From positions 1 to 64,000 of the forward strand of contig CACXAT010000005.1 of assembly GCA_902765725.1 (NCBI GenBank): a DNA stretch of 64,000 nucleotides. Direction: 5' to 3'. Positions 50,542 through 59,639 of the stretch are shown one piece after another. Below the pieces are notes generated by a model that was given only the letters and a program-made list of their open reading frames with translations, was not told the DNA's origin and did not search any database. Numbering within the stretch: position 1 is the first letter of the stretch; every line of letters begins with the position of its first letter. Origin of the DNA: an uncultured Lachnospiraceae bacterium. GTDB taxonomy: Bacteria; Bacillota; Clostridia; Lachnospirales; Lachnospiraceae. The position numbers and the translations under genes are program-made.

Positions 50542-51654
50542 ATGAGCGAATATAGAGTATTTGCAATCAATCCGGGTTCCACTTCAACCAAGATCGGCCT
50601 TTTTGAGGGAGAGAAGTGCCTCTTCTCCAAAAATGTATCTCATGACGCGAAGGAACTGGAAAAATACGACAACCTGTCCAAGCAGCTGCCTTACCGCAAG
50701 GCAATGATCCTGGATATCCTGAAGGAAGCCGGCTTCACGCTGGAAGGCGTGGATGTGTTTGTAGGACGCGGCGGCGGACTTCTGGCCATGGAGGGCGGCA
50801 CCTACAGGATCTCTGATCTGGTTCTCGAGCATGCAAGAACCTGCGCGAACGGTGTCATCCATCCGGCAACGCTGGGACCGCAGCTGGCGGATGAATTCGC
50901 CAGAGAGTACGGCGCGAAGGCCATGGTCGTCAACCCGCCTGATACGGACGAGATGCAGGATCTGGCCAGACTGACCGGCATCAAGGGAGTACACAGGATG
51001 ATCCACCTTCACGCGCTGAACCTGAAGGAGACCGCGATCCGCCACAGCAACAATGTCATGCACAAGAAATATGAAGAGTGCAATTACGTGGTCTGCCACA
51101 TCGGCGGCGGCATCTCCATCTCCGCACACAGAAGAGGACGCATGGTCGACGGCTATGACATCGTCGGAGGCGAGGGCCCCATGGCTCCTACCCGCTGCGG
51201 TTCCATCTCGGTGTTTAACGTTCTGTCCTACATGACCAAGAACAATCTGGGTCCGAAGGATATGAAAGAACTGATCTCCAGAAAGGGCGGCTTCGTCAAT
51301 CATCTGGGAATCTCGGATGCCATCGAACTGACCGACAGGGCAGCGAAGGGTGACAAATACGCGGAAATGCTCTGGAACACCATGATCTATCAGATCGAGA
51401 AGGGTATCGGCGCCATGTCCGCAGTTCTGAAGGGCCAGGTGGACGGAATCCTCCTGGGCGGCGGAATGGTTCATAATAAGGACCTTGTTGATCAGATCAC
51501 AGAAGCCTGCAGCTACATCGCTCCGGTCTATGCGTATCCGGGTGAATTTGAGATGGAAGCGATGGCAGCCGGCGCGATCCGTGTCCTGAAGGGCGAGGAA
51601 GAGCTGAAGGAGTATACCGGGAAACTGGTATGGGACGGATTTGACTTCGAGTAA
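50542..51654 (+). CDS. buk: Butyrate kinase family protein
   Basis: The 370-residue protein has the acetate/butyrate kinase fold: NPGSTSTKIGLFEG at the N-terminus, VGRGGGLLAMEGG, CHIGGGISISAH (phosphate motif) and the late ILLGGGMVHNKDLV. It should convert an acyl phosphate and ADP to the acid and ATP. AGAGGA precedes the ATG at 50542. No phosphotransbutyrylase is in the window; the gene instead follows the thiolase-DUF35-ACP set, so the acyl phosphate donor is unclear and a branched or aromatic acyl group is possible. Confidence 0.87.
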   Translation: MSEYRVFAINPGSTSTKIGLFEGEKCLFSKNVSHDAKELEKYDNLSKQLPYRKAMILDILKEAGFTLEGVDVFVGRGGGLLAMEGGTYRISDLVLEHARTCANGVIHPATLGPQLADEFAREYGAKAMVVNPPDTDEMQDLARLTGIKGVHRMIHLHALNLKETAIRHSNNVMHKKYEECNYVVCHIGGGISISAHRRGRMVDGYDIVGGEGPMAPTRCGSISVFNVLSYMTKNNLGPKDMKELISRKGGFVNHLGISDAIELTDRAAKGDKYAEMLWNTMIYQIEKGIGAMSAVLKGQVDGILLGGGMVHNKDLVDQITEACSYIAPVYAYPGEFEMEAMAAGAIRVLKGEEELKEYTGKLVWDGFDFE

Positions 51655-51666
51655 GGGACAGGACAG

Positions 51667-52104
51667 ATGAATTTGAATAACGACTGGTTTTTTAAATGGA
51701 ACATTATCACCAACACCTGCATGGCACTGATCATTAACACGGCGGCAACGATCTTTGCCGGAGGAGATACTCTGGCGGGATGGGTCACCGGATGCTGCTG
51801 TGCATTTACCATCAACACGATCGCGGCGATCATCATCCCCGTGGGACCGATCAGCATGAAGTTCTCAAGGGGTGTCTGCAATGCGAAGGAAGGAACCTTC
51901 CTGGATCTGCTGCTTCGAAATATTGTGGTCAATCTGATCTTTGTCACCATCGTCAGTATGGGGATGGCACTGATCCATGTCGGCGTCGGACCGAACCTGA
52001 TCCCCGCCTGGTGGTCTACTTATCCGCGGCTTTACCTTGTGGGAACCGTCGGTGCCATGCTGATCGAGAAGCCGATCGCCATGTTCTGCGCCGGACATAA
52101 CTGA
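51667..52104 (+). CDS. Small four-span membrane protein, DUF2798-like
   Basis: The 145-residue protein has four hydrophobic segments arranged as two similar halves (WNIITNTCMALIINTAATIF with CCCAFTINTIAAIIIPVG, then LRNIVVNLIFVTIVSMGMAL with YLVGTVGAMLIEKPIAMF). The duplicate layout and an early conserved Asn/Pro recall DUF2798 proteins, of unknown function. It begins 12 bases after the butyrate kinase stop and could be a small transporter or accessory protein of this operon. Confidence in function is nil; confidence that it is a gene is good. Confidence 0.65.
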   Translation: MNLNNDWFFKWNIITNTCMALIINTAATIFAGGDTLAGWVTGCCCAFTINTIAAIIIPVGPISMKFSRGVCNAKEGTFLDLLLRNIVVNLIFVTIVSMGMALIHVGVGPNLIPAWWSTYPRLYLVGTVGAMLIEKPIAMFCAGHN

Positions 52105-52416
52105 GCATGCATCCACTGTGAGCGCGGACTGTGCCCCTGGCACGGACAGTACATCTGAAACCATGTAAAACAGACCCTGCCGTTTATTTCGTAACCGATC
52201 CGGTTACCAAAAAGCGGCAGGGTTTCTGTATAAAAAGTATATGAAAAAATATCTGCATTTTTTCACCTGCCTTATCCGAGAGGCTCTGTACTGTCAAAAA
52301 CCAACGCTAAACGGGTGAAAAAACGAAAAGTGACGAAAATTACCGCATGATATTCTTTATTTACGATGTAGCAGGAGAATTCCTGCAAAACAAACTACAT
52401 TTTCAGGAGGAAGAAT
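52105..52416. other. 312-bp intergenic region: nested hairpin and ABC operon promoter area
   Basis: A nested hairpin lies at 52174-52226: outer stem ACCCTGCCG/CGGCAGGGT and inner dyad GTAACCG-ATC-CGGTTAC, followed by TTTCTG, so it acts as a terminator for the butyrate kinase operon. Further on, TTTTTTCACC (52258-52267) and GGTGAAAAAA (52314-52323) are complementary over 10 bases, 46 apart. A -10-like TATTCT (52351-52356) precedes the binding-protein gene. No gene was seen. Confidence 0.55.
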
Positions 52417-54006
52417 ATGAAGATGAAGAAGGTACTTAGTCTTGTACTGGTATCCGCCATGACTCTTTCCATGGCAGCAACTGCATTCGCAGAAGAAGCA
52501 GGCGGACTGTCCGGCGCAAACTGCGATCCGGCTAACACCGCTAAGACCGATGAGACCATCACGATCGCATTCGGATCCGAGCCGTCTACCCTGGTTGGAA
52601 CCGCGACCGGCAATACCGAGAACGAATCCATGATGATCTTCTCCGCTCTGACCGACAACCTGGTATCCTACAACTCCCTTACAGGCGAGATCGAGCCGCA
52701 GCTGGCAACCGAGTGGGAATGGGTTGACGAGAAGCACTGCAAGTTCACCCTTCGCGATGATGTTACCATGTCCGACGGAACTCCGTTCGTGGCAGACGAC
52801 GTTGTCTACTCCGTAAAGATGTGGAGAGACCAGAACGCAACCAACGAGACCGGCTCCATCTTCGCGGAGTGCGCGGATCCGGTTGCTGATGACGAGCATA
52901 CCGTAACGATCGAGTTCACCTCCAACGCACCGGATATCATCCGTATGCTTACCTGGACCAACTACGGCATCGTCTCTGAAGACGAAGTTAACGCAGCAGG
53001 TGGTCTTGAAGAAGTCGGCAAGAACCCGGTCGTAGGTTCCGGCCCGTACAAGTTCGTTTCCTGGACCAACGGACAGAACGTTGTTCTTGAGCGTAACGAA
53101 GAGTACTGGAATGCGGATTACGCAGGATACTACAAGCAGATCGTGTTCACCTTCACCTCTGATCCGGCAGCCCGTATCATGGCAGTTCAGTCCGGTGACG
53201 CGGATGTAGCTTATGCGATCCCGACCGCTCAGGCTTCCACCTTCCAGGGCAACGAAGCTGTCAAGGTTGTAAACTACACCTTCGACCAGGTCAACCATCT
53301 GTGGTTCAACATGGGCGAGAACGCCGGCGCTACCGCTGACCAGAAGGTCCGTGAAGCGATCGACAAGGCTCTTGACTATGACGCGATCAATGCTGTCGGT
53401 TCCGCAGGCCTCACTGCTCCGGCTCTTGGATATTTCGTAGAAGGCAACCCGAACTACAACGCAGTTTACACCACTGAAGAGAGAGCAGTTGATATCGAAG
53501 GCGCTAAGGCTCTTCTTGAGGAAGCAGGATATGGCGATGGCCTGACCATCAGAGCTCTTGGTCTGGCAGACATCGAGCCGGTCTATGTTGTAATGCAGGC
53601 AAACCTGGCACAGGCAGGCATCACCCTCGAGCTGGATATCCCGGATACCGCACAGTTCGTACAGCAGGCTGCAGGCGGCGACTATGACATCATCATCGTC
53701 GGCGAGTATGCGGCAGCAAGATTCCCGTCCATCTTCATCTTCTTCCAGAATGCGTACACCTTCTGCATCGGCGGACCGAAGTGGACCAACGACGAGATCA
53801 ACGCTCAGATCCATGACTTCATCTTTGCAGAGGATCAGGCGAAGGCAACTGAGCTTGGCAAGGCATTCGAAGAGACCATGAAGGCAAGCTGCATCCAGAC
53901 GAACCTGTTCCCGGCTGTCAACAGCGCAGTCATCAACCCGGCGCTGAAGGGCTACAACACTCTGGAGCGCGGATTCATGGATCCGACCGGATTCTACAAA
54001 GAGTAA
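52417..54006 (+). CDS. ABC transporter substrate-binding protein, Opp/Dpp family (SBP_bac_5)
   Basis: The 529-residue protein has a signal peptide (KKVLSLVLVSAMTLSMAATA, ending AFA before EEAGG). The family pattern follows: LSFRDDVTM-like text (FTLRDDVTMSDGTPFVADDV) and VGSGPYKF in the first lobe. The family binds peptides, but gut and plant-associated members also bind oligosaccharides and other solutes. No lipobox cysteine is visible near the cleavage site, unusual for a Gram-positive binding protein, so how it stays at the cell surface is unclear. AGGAGG precedes the ATG. Confidence 0.88.
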   Translation: MKMKKVLSLVLVSAMTLSMAATAFAEEAGGLSGANCDPANTAKTDETITIAFGSEPSTLVGTATGNTENESMMIFSALTDNLVSYNSLTGEIEPQLATEWEWVDEKHCKFTLRDDVTMSDGTPFVADDVVYSVKMWRDQNATNETGSIFAECADPVADDEHTVTIEFTSNAPDIIRMLTWTNYGIVSEDEVNAAGGLEEVGKNPVVGSGPYKFVSWTNGQNVVLERNEEYWNADYAGYYKQIVFTFTSDPAARIMAVQSGDADVAYAIPTAQASTFQGNEAVKVVNYTFDQVNHLWFNMGENAGATADQKVREAIDKALDYDAINAVGSAGLTAPALGYFVEGNPNYNAVYTTEERAVDIEGAKALLEEAGYGDGLTIRALGLADIEPVYVVMQANLAQAGITLELDIPDTAQFVQQAAGGDYDIIIVGEYAAARFPSIFIFFQNAYTFCIGGPKWTNDEINAQIHDFIFAEDQAKATELGKAFEETMKASCIQTNLFPAVNSAVINPALKGYNTLERGFMDPTGFYKE

Positions 54007-54054
54007 TCCACACTGAGAACCGAGTTTTTGAAGAATATAGCACCATGACTTAAA

Positions 54055-54101
54055 GGGAAAGTCACAGCAGTCGGGGACTTCCGTCGGGCTGTGACTTTCC
54101 C
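54055..54101 (+). repeat. 14-bp hairpin between the binding-protein and permease genes
   Basis: GGGAAAGTCACAGC (54055-54068) pairs perfectly with GCTGTGACTTTCCC (54088-54101). There is no T-run. Such hairpins between a binding protein and its permeases often protect the first mRNA and partly attenuate the rest; that role is inference. Confidence 0.7.
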
Positions 54102-54165
54102 GCTGAATGACTGAAACTTAAGGGCTGTAAGCCAGTGGCTTACTCTAAATGATTCGGAGTGGCTT

Positions 54166-55131
54166 ATGTTAAAGTATATAATCAAACGTATCCTTCTCCT
54201 GATCCCCATCCTGCTTGGCGTATCCGCTATCATCTTTATTCTGAAGACCGTCACCCCCGGTGATCCGGCAAGACAGATCCTGGGTAATACGGCTACAGAA
54301 GAGCAGGTTCAGGAAAAGAGAGAAGAACTTGGACTGAATGATCCAGTGGTCGTACAGTATGTAAGGTACATCAAGAATATTGTAACAAAGGGAGACTTCG
54401 GTGACTCCTATCGTACCGGAGAACCGGTCCTCTCGGAGATTCTTCCGAGACTTGGAACATCCGGCATCATAACGATTGGCGCTGTCGCGATCGGTGCGAT
54501 CATAGGAATCATACTGGGCATTATATCCGCCTTGAAGAAATACACCTGGGTTGACTCGCTGGTACTGGTCATCTCCATGTTCTTCCAGTCGGTGCCGGAG
54601 TTCGTTGTCGCACTGGTCCTGATCATGGTCTTCGCAGTCAATCTGCACTGGCTGCCCGCTACGGGCATCACATCGATCAAGGGTTTCATTCTTCCCATGG
54701 TCACGATCGGTCTGGCATCTGTTGCCAGCTATACACGTATCACTCGTTCCTCCATGCTGGAGGTCCTCGGTGAGGATTATATCCGCACTGCAAGGGCGAA
54801 GGGCCAGACGGAGAACAACATCACCTATCACCACGCACTGCGTAATGCCATGATCCCGGTAGCACAGTCCATCGGTACCAGCCTGGGCAACAGTATCGGC
54901 GGCGGCATGGTCATCGAGACTGTATTCGGTGTTCCCGGTGTCGGCAAGTACATCGTTGACTCCATCACGCAGAGAAACTATCCGTCGGTCCTCGGCGGCG
55001 CTCTGATCATTGCCATGGTACTGACGATCATCAACCTGATCGTTGATATCAGCTTCGTCCTGATCGACCCGAGACTGAAGACCACGATCATTTCCGGCGG
55101 TTCCAAGAAGCCGAAGGCAAAAGCAGCATAA
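54166..55131 (+). CDS. ABC transporter permease, DppB/OppB type
   Basis: The 321-residue protein has the standard N-terminal span (IIKRILLLIPILLGVSAIIF), PGDPARQILG in the first periplasmic loop and the cytoplasmic EAA loop (EDYIRTARAKGQTENNI) that docks with the ATPases. It should form one half of the membrane channel with the next protein. The ribosome binding site is a modest GGAGT. The gene is 159 bases after the binding protein and 14 before the second permease. Confidence 0.92.
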   Translation: MLKYIIKRILLLIPILLGVSAIIFILKTVTPGDPARQILGNTATEEQVQEKREELGLNDPVVVQYVRYIKNIVTKGDFGDSYRTGEPVLSEILPRLGTSGIITIGAVAIGAIIGIILGIISALKKYTWVDSLVLVISMFFQSVPEFVVALVLIMVFAVNLHWLPATGITSIKGFILPMVTIGLASVASYTRITRSSMLEVLGEDYIRTARAKGQTENNITYHHALRNAMIPVAQSIGTSLGNSIGGGMVIETVFGVPGVGKYIVDSITQRNYPSVLGGALIIAMVLTIINLIVDISFVLIDPRLKTTIISGGSKKPKAKAA

Positions 55132-55145
55132 GGGAGGGATGAGAA

Positions 55146-56054
55146 ATGGCAAAAATGCATACTCCCGCGATGGAGAAGATCGAGAGGAGAAACAGCAAAA
55201 GGAAAAAACCGGTCAATTCGACTCCTGCTTATGAAGCATGGAAGCGTTTCAGACGTAATAAGACCGCTATCCTCGGCCTTGTGGTCGTTGTCCTGCTGAT
55301 CCTGGTCGCAATCTTTGCGCCGCTGATCGCGCCTTATGACTATACGGCACAGGATTACACTGCTATGATGCAGGCACCGAGCGCAGCGCACCTCTTCGGA
55401 ACAGACGCGTTCGGACGTGACATCTTCAGCCGTGTTATCTATGGAACCAGATATTCACTGGTCATCGCACTGTTCTGTACGATCGCTGCTCTGTTTTCCG
55501 GCGGCCTTCTTGGCATCATCGCCGGATACTTCGGAGGAAAGGTCGACACGATCATCATGCGTATCATGGATATCTTCCAGGCAATCCCGATGATCATGAT
55601 GGCCATGTGTATCGTATCGGTTCTCGGAAACGGCATCCCGCAGCTGGTTGCTGCAGTCATGTTCGCTTCCATGCCGACCATGGCGAGAAATAACCGCGCC
55701 GCAATCCTTCGTGTCCGCGGCAGCGACTACATCGAGTCTTCCGAGGCGATCGGTGTAGGCCAGGTACAGATGATCCTGAAGCATATGATCCCGAACGCGG
55801 CAGGCGTTATGATCATCTTCTTCGTAGGCTTCCTGGCAGTTTCCATCATGATGATGTCCTCCATGAGCTACATCGGAGTCGGTCTTGCTGCTCCGACACC
55901 TGAGTGGGGTCTGATTCTGAACGACGGTAAAGCATATATCACATCTGCGCCGTACATGATGTTCTTCCCGGCACTGATGATCATGATCACATGTTTTGCA
56001 TTCAACCTTATGGGCGATGGTCTTCGCGACGCATTCGACCCGAAGAGTAAATAA
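55146..56054 (+). CDS. ABC transporter permease, DppC/OppC type
   Basis: The 302-residue protein has a basic N-terminus, the AWKRFRRNKTAILGL start of the DppC family, HLFGTDAFGRDIFSRV and the EAA loop (SDYIESSEAIGVGQVQMI). It pairs with the upstream permease. GGAGGG precedes the ATG. The gene sits between the first permease and the first ATPase in an uninterrupted operon. Confidence 0.92.
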   Translation: MAKMHTPAMEKIERRNSKRKKPVNSTPAYEAWKRFRRNKTAILGLVVVVLLILVAIFAPLIAPYDYTAQDYTAMMQAPSAAHLFGTDAFGRDIFSRVIYGTRYSLVIALFCTIAALFSGGLLGIIAGYFGGKVDTIIMRIMDIFQAIPMIMMAMCIVSVLGNGIPQLVAAVMFASMPTMARNNRAAILRVRGSDYIESSEAIGVGQVQMILKHMIPNAAGVMIIFFVGFLAVSIMMMSSMSYIGVGLAAPTPEWGLILNDGKAYITSAPYMMFFPALMIMITCFAFNLMGDGLRDAFDPKSK

Positions 56055-56069
56055 TCAGGAGGACGGGAC

Positions 56070-57047
56070 ATGAGTGATACATTACTTAGCGTAAAAGATC
56101 TCGTCATCCATTACGAGACAGAAGATGAAGTAGTAGAAGCAGTTAACAATATCTCTTTTGATATCAAGAAGGGCGAAGTCCTCGGACTGGTCGGAGAGAC
56201 CGGTGCCGGCAAGACCACCACAGCCCTCGGTATCCTCGGACTTCTTCCCCCGAAGGTCGGACATGTGATCCAGGGTTCGATCGAGATGGAAGGAAAAGAT
56301 CTGCTGAAGCTGTCCGAGAAGGAGATGCGCCAGATCCGCGGCAAAAAGATCTCTATGATCTTCCAGGACCCCATGACCGCTCTGAACCCGGTCAAGACGG
56401 TCGGCGATCAGATCGCTGAGGTCGTACTTCTGCACAACCACTGCTCCAAGGCGGAAGCCCTGAAGAGAGCGCAGGAGATGCTGGCCATGGTTGGTATCGT
56501 TCCAGAGCGCTACAAGGATTATCCGCACCAGTTCTCAGGCGGCATGAAGCAGCGTATCGTCATCGCGATCGCACTTGCCTGCGAGCCGGAGCTGCTGATC
56601 GCAGACGAGCCGACCACCGCGCTTGACGTTACGATCCAGGCACAGATCCTCGACATGATGAGGAAGCTGCAGAAGGAGCAGGGAACCTCCGTTATCCTGA
56701 TCACCCACGATCTTGGTGTCGTTGCGGAGATGTGCGATAACTGCGCAGTCATGTACGGCGGCGAGCTGGTTGAGTACGGTACGCTGGAGCAGGTCTTCGA
56801 CAATCCGAAGCATCCTTACACCAGAGCGCTGTACAAGTCGATCCCGTCACTGGACAGGGATGTACATCGTCTGGAAGTGATCCCGGGACTGGTTCCGGAT
56901 CCGTCAGATCTTCCGGAATACTGCAGCTTCTATGAGCGCTGCAGTGAGAAGTGCGACAGGTGCAACAAGTTCGATCCGGTCCGTACGGAAGTCGAACCCG
57001 GACATTTTGCGAAATGTCTGCAGTTTATGAAGGAATGGGAGGGCTGA
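56070..57047 (+). CDS. ABC transporter ATP-binding protein, DppD/OppD type
   Basis: The 325-residue protein has Walker [10 protein letters not shown], signature FSGGMKQR, Walker [13 protein letters not shown] and the C-terminal cysteine-containing segment (CSFYERC...CDRCNKF) of this family, which can hold a FeS cluster. It hydrolyses ATP to drive import. AGGAGG precedes the ATG. The next gene starts 3 bases after its stop. Confidence 0.92.
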   Translation: MSDTLLSVKDLVIHYETEDEVVEAVNNISFDIKKGEVLGLVGETGAGKTTTALGILGLLPPKVGHVIQGSIEMEGKDLLKLSEKEMRQIRGKKISMIFQDPMTALNPVKTVGDQIAEVVLLHNHCSKAEALKRAQEMLAMVGIVPERYKDYPHQFSGGMKQRIVIAIALACEPELLIADEPTTALDVTIQAQILDMMRKLQKEQGTSVILITHDLGVVAEMCDNCAVMYGGELVEYGTLEQVFDNPKHPYTRALYKSIPSLDRDVHRLEVIPGLVPDPSDLPEYCSFYERCSEKCDRCNKFDPVRTEVEPGHFAKCLQFMKEWEG

Positions 57048-57049
57048 TC

Positions 57050-58018
57050 ATGGATTCTAAGAATTTAATCGAAGTAAAGAATCTCAAGAAGTACTTCCAG
57101 ACTCCCAGAGGCCTTCTCCACGCGGTTGACAATGTCACCTTCAATATCGAGAAGGGCAAGACGATCGGTATCGTCGGCGAGTCCGGCTGCGGCAAGTCCA
57201 CACTGGGCAAGACCCTGATGCGTCTGCATCAGCCCACTGCCGGTGAGGTCATGTTCAAGGATGCGGATATCGCGAACATCCCGCTGAAGGAATTCAAGAA
57301 GAAGTATCGCGCGAACATCCAGATGATCTTCCAGGATCCCTATGCGTCACTGGATCCCAGAATGAGCATCCTGCAGCTGATCGAAGAGCCGATCAAGGTC
57401 AACAACAAGAGCCTCTCCAAGGCACAGGTTACGGAGAAGGCAAGAGAGATGATGGAGTTGGTCGGTCTTGCCAAGAGACTGGAAGGCGCCTATCCCCATG
57501 AGCTGGACGGCGGCCGCCGCCAGAGAATTGGTATCGCGAGAGCACTCTCCCTGAATCCGGAATTCATCGTCTGCGATGAGCCGGTCTCCGCACTGGACGT
57601 TTCCATCCAGGCGCAGGTTCTGAACCTGCTGCAGGATCTGCAGGAGCAGAGAGGACTGACCTACATGTTCATTACACATGACATGTCGGTTGTAAAGCAC
57701 ATCTCTGATGATATCGCGGTCATGTATCTTGGCCAGATGATCGAGAAGTGCAGCGCGGACCGTATCTTCCGTGATACGATCCATCCCTACTCACAGGCAC
57801 TGCTGTCGGCGATCCCGATCCCGAATGTGCATGTGAAGCATGAGAGAATGGTCCTGAAGGGCGAGCTGACATCCCCGATCGATCCGAAGCCCTGCTGCCG
57901 TTTCGCGCAGAGATGCCCGTACGCGACAGACAAGTGCTTCGCGGAGGAGCCCAAGCTTCGTGAGATCCTGCCGAGCCACCATGTGGCATGCCACTTCGCA
58001 GAGAAGTTTGTTAAATAG
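57050..58018 (+). CDS. ABC transporter ATP-binding protein, DppF/OppF type
   Basis: The 322-residue protein has Walker A GESGCGKST, Walker B FIVCDEPVSALD and the C-terminal cysteine segment (CCRFAQRCPYATDKC). The signature reads LDGGRRQR rather than the usual LSGGQRQR: the Ser is replaced by Asp, which recurs in part of this family as I recall. It should form a heterodimer with the upstream ATPase. The ATG at 57050 follows GGGAGGG, and the gene ends the operon before a terminator. Confidence 0.92.
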   Translation: MDSKNLIEVKNLKKYFQTPRGLLHAVDNVTFNIEKGKTIGIVGESGCGKSTLGKTLMRLHQPTAGEVMFKDADIANIPLKEFKKKYRANIQMIFQDPYASLDPRMSILQLIEEPIKVNNKSLSKAQVTEKAREMMELVGLAKRLEGAYPHELDGGRRQRIGIARALSLNPEFIVCDEPVSALDVSIQAQVLNLLQDLQEQRGLTYMFITHDMSVVKHISDDIAVMYLGQMIEKCSADRIFRDTIHPYSQALLSAIPIPNVHVKHERMVLKGELTSPIDPKPCCRFAQRCPYATDKCFAEEPKLREILPSHHVACHFAEKFVK

Positions 58019-58028
58019 AAGAGAAGAG

Positions 58029-58074
58029 GAATCCCGCAGATCCCGTAAGAGGTCTGCGGGATTCTTTCTGTTTT
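58029..58074 (+). terminator. Terminator after the ABC importer operon
   Basis: GAATCCCGCAGA pairs perfectly with TCTGCGGGATTC (12 bp), followed by TTTCTGTTTT. Confidence 0.88.
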
Positions 58075-58110
58075 CCGCAGAGTGCGGCCGCGGGGCAATG
58101 ACCTGTGGTA

Positions 58111-58139
58111 TTGACAAAGTACAGAATCAGCAGTATACT
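58111..58139 (+). promoter_or_regulatory. Housekeeping promoter of the Fe-alcohol dehydrogenase at 58204
   Basis: TTGACA (58111-58116) and TATACT (58134-58139) are 17 bases apart, the best sigma-70/A match in the window. It lies about 65 bases upstream of the ATG and needs no activator by appearance. Confidence 0.8.
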
Positions 58140-58203
58140 CCAGAGAGTGTTAATAAATTAACAACTGCTGAGCGGTTCTGTATTACAAAATGGAGGTTTG
58201 ATT

Positions 58204-59421
58204 ATGCAGAGATTTACATTGCCGAGAGATCTGTATCATGGCGAAGGTGCTATGGAAGCACTGAAGACACTGAAGGGCAAAAAGGCTATCGTATGTGTCG
58301 GCGGCGGCTCCATGAAGAGAGGCGGCTTCCTTCAGAAGGCGATCGATTACCTGAAAGAAGCAGGCATGGAGGTTGATACCTTTGAAGGGATCGAGCCGGA
58401 TCCGTCTGTCGAGACCGTTATGAAGGGTGCCCAGAAGATGCTGGAGTTTGAGCCGGACTGGATCGTTGCCATGGGCGGCGGCTCACCGATCGATGCTGCC
58501 AAGGCAATGTGGATTAAGTATGAGTATCCGGAGATCACATTTGAGGAGATGTGCAAGGTCTTCGGAATTCCGGAACTGAGAAAGAAAGCTCATTTCTGCG
58601 CGATTACCTCCACCTCCGGAACGGCCACTGAGGTTACCGCGTTCTCGATCATTACGGACTATTCCAAGGGAATCAAGTATCCGATCGCTGACTTCGAGAT
58701 CACTCCGGATGTCGCGATCGTAGACCCGGCCCTGGTCGAAGGTCTGCCGAAGAAGCAGGTCGCTCACACCGGTATGGATGCCATGACCCACGCGATCGAG
58801 GCCTATGTCTCTACCGCAAACTGCGAGTACACCGATGCGCTGGCGCTTCATTCCATGAAGCTGATCAACCAGGTTCTCGTGGATTCCTACAATGGAGATA
58901 TGAACGCAAGAGCAAAGATGCATGACGCACAGTGCCTTGCAGGACAGGCATTCTCCAATGCACTGCTCGGCATCGTCCATTCGATGGCTCACAAGACCGG
59001 CGCGATCTTCGCGGACTACGGCGCTCACATCATCCATGGCTCTGCCAATGCCATGTATCTGCCGAAGGTCATCGCTTTCAACGCGAAGGACCCGGTTGCG
59101 AAGAAACGCTATGGCGTCTGCGCGGATTACATGGGAATCCCCGGAGCCAATGATGACGAGAAGGTCGCGAATCTGATCGCCCGCCTGCGCGAGATGAATG
59201 ATCTCATGAATATTCCGCACTGCATCCAGCACTATGGCAAGGATTCTTATCCGACAGAGGTCGGCTTTGTTCCGGAAGAGGTCTTCCTGGAGAGACTGCC
59301 GGAGATCGCTAAGAATGCGATTGCTGATGCCTGCACAGGCTCCAATCCCAGACAGCCGTCCCAGGAGGAGATGGAGAAGCTCCTGAAGTGCTGCTACTAT
59401 GATCTTGACGTCGATTTCTGA
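58204..59421 (+). CDS. Iron-containing (group III) alcohol dehydrogenase
   Basis: The 405-residue protein has the NAD(P) motif WIVAMGGGSPIDAAKAMWI, TSTSGTATEVT, the metal-site segment HTGMDAMTHAIEAYVS and HSMAHKTGA plus GAHIIHGSANA with C-terminal histidines. It is more like butanol-dehydrogenase-type enzymes than the copy at 4930. It should reduce aldehydes with NAD(P)H. GGAGG lies 7 bases before the ATG at 58204, and it appears monocistronic, between its own strong promoter and a terminator. Confidence 0.9.
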   Translation: MQRFTLPRDLYHGEGAMEALKTLKGKKAIVCVGGGSMKRGGFLQKAIDYLKEAGMEVDTFEGIEPDPSVETVMKGAQKMLEFEPDWIVAMGGGSPIDAAKAMWIKYEYPEITFEEMCKVFGIPELRKKAHFCAITSTSGTATEVTAFSIITDYSKGIKYPIADFEITPDVAIVDPALVEGLPKKQVAHTGMDAMTHAIEAYVSTANCEYTDALALHSMKLINQVLVDSYNGDMNARAKMHDAQCLAGQAFSNALLGIVHSMAHKTGAIFADYGAHIIHGSANAMYLPKVIAFNAKDPVAKKRYGVCADYMGIPGANDDEKVANLIARLREMNDLMNIPHCIQHYGKDSYPTEVGFVPEEVFLERLPEIAKNAIADACTGSNPRQPSQEEMEKLLKCCYYDLDVDF

Positions 59422-59476
59422 TGACTGAGGACATCTGACGAGCAGATTACACATCAAACTGCACAGAGTAGTATCG

Positions 59477-59510
59477 ATCCCTTCCGCACTTAACAGCGGA
59501 AGGGATTTTT
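59477..59510 (+). terminator. Terminator after the Fe-alcohol dehydrogenase
   Basis: ATCCCTTCCGC pairs perfectly with GCGGAAGGGAT (11 bp, 8-base loop), followed by TTTT and TATATG. Confidence 0.88.
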
Positions 59511-59639
59511 ATATGCCGGAGCCTGCGGGTATATTATTTCCCTGACAGGATGTGGTATACTATCTGATAATTGTGGCAATGTGCGCCTAAAAAGGATGCG
59601 CTTCCCGGAATACCGGGGCAGTCCTGTCAGGAGGAGAAA

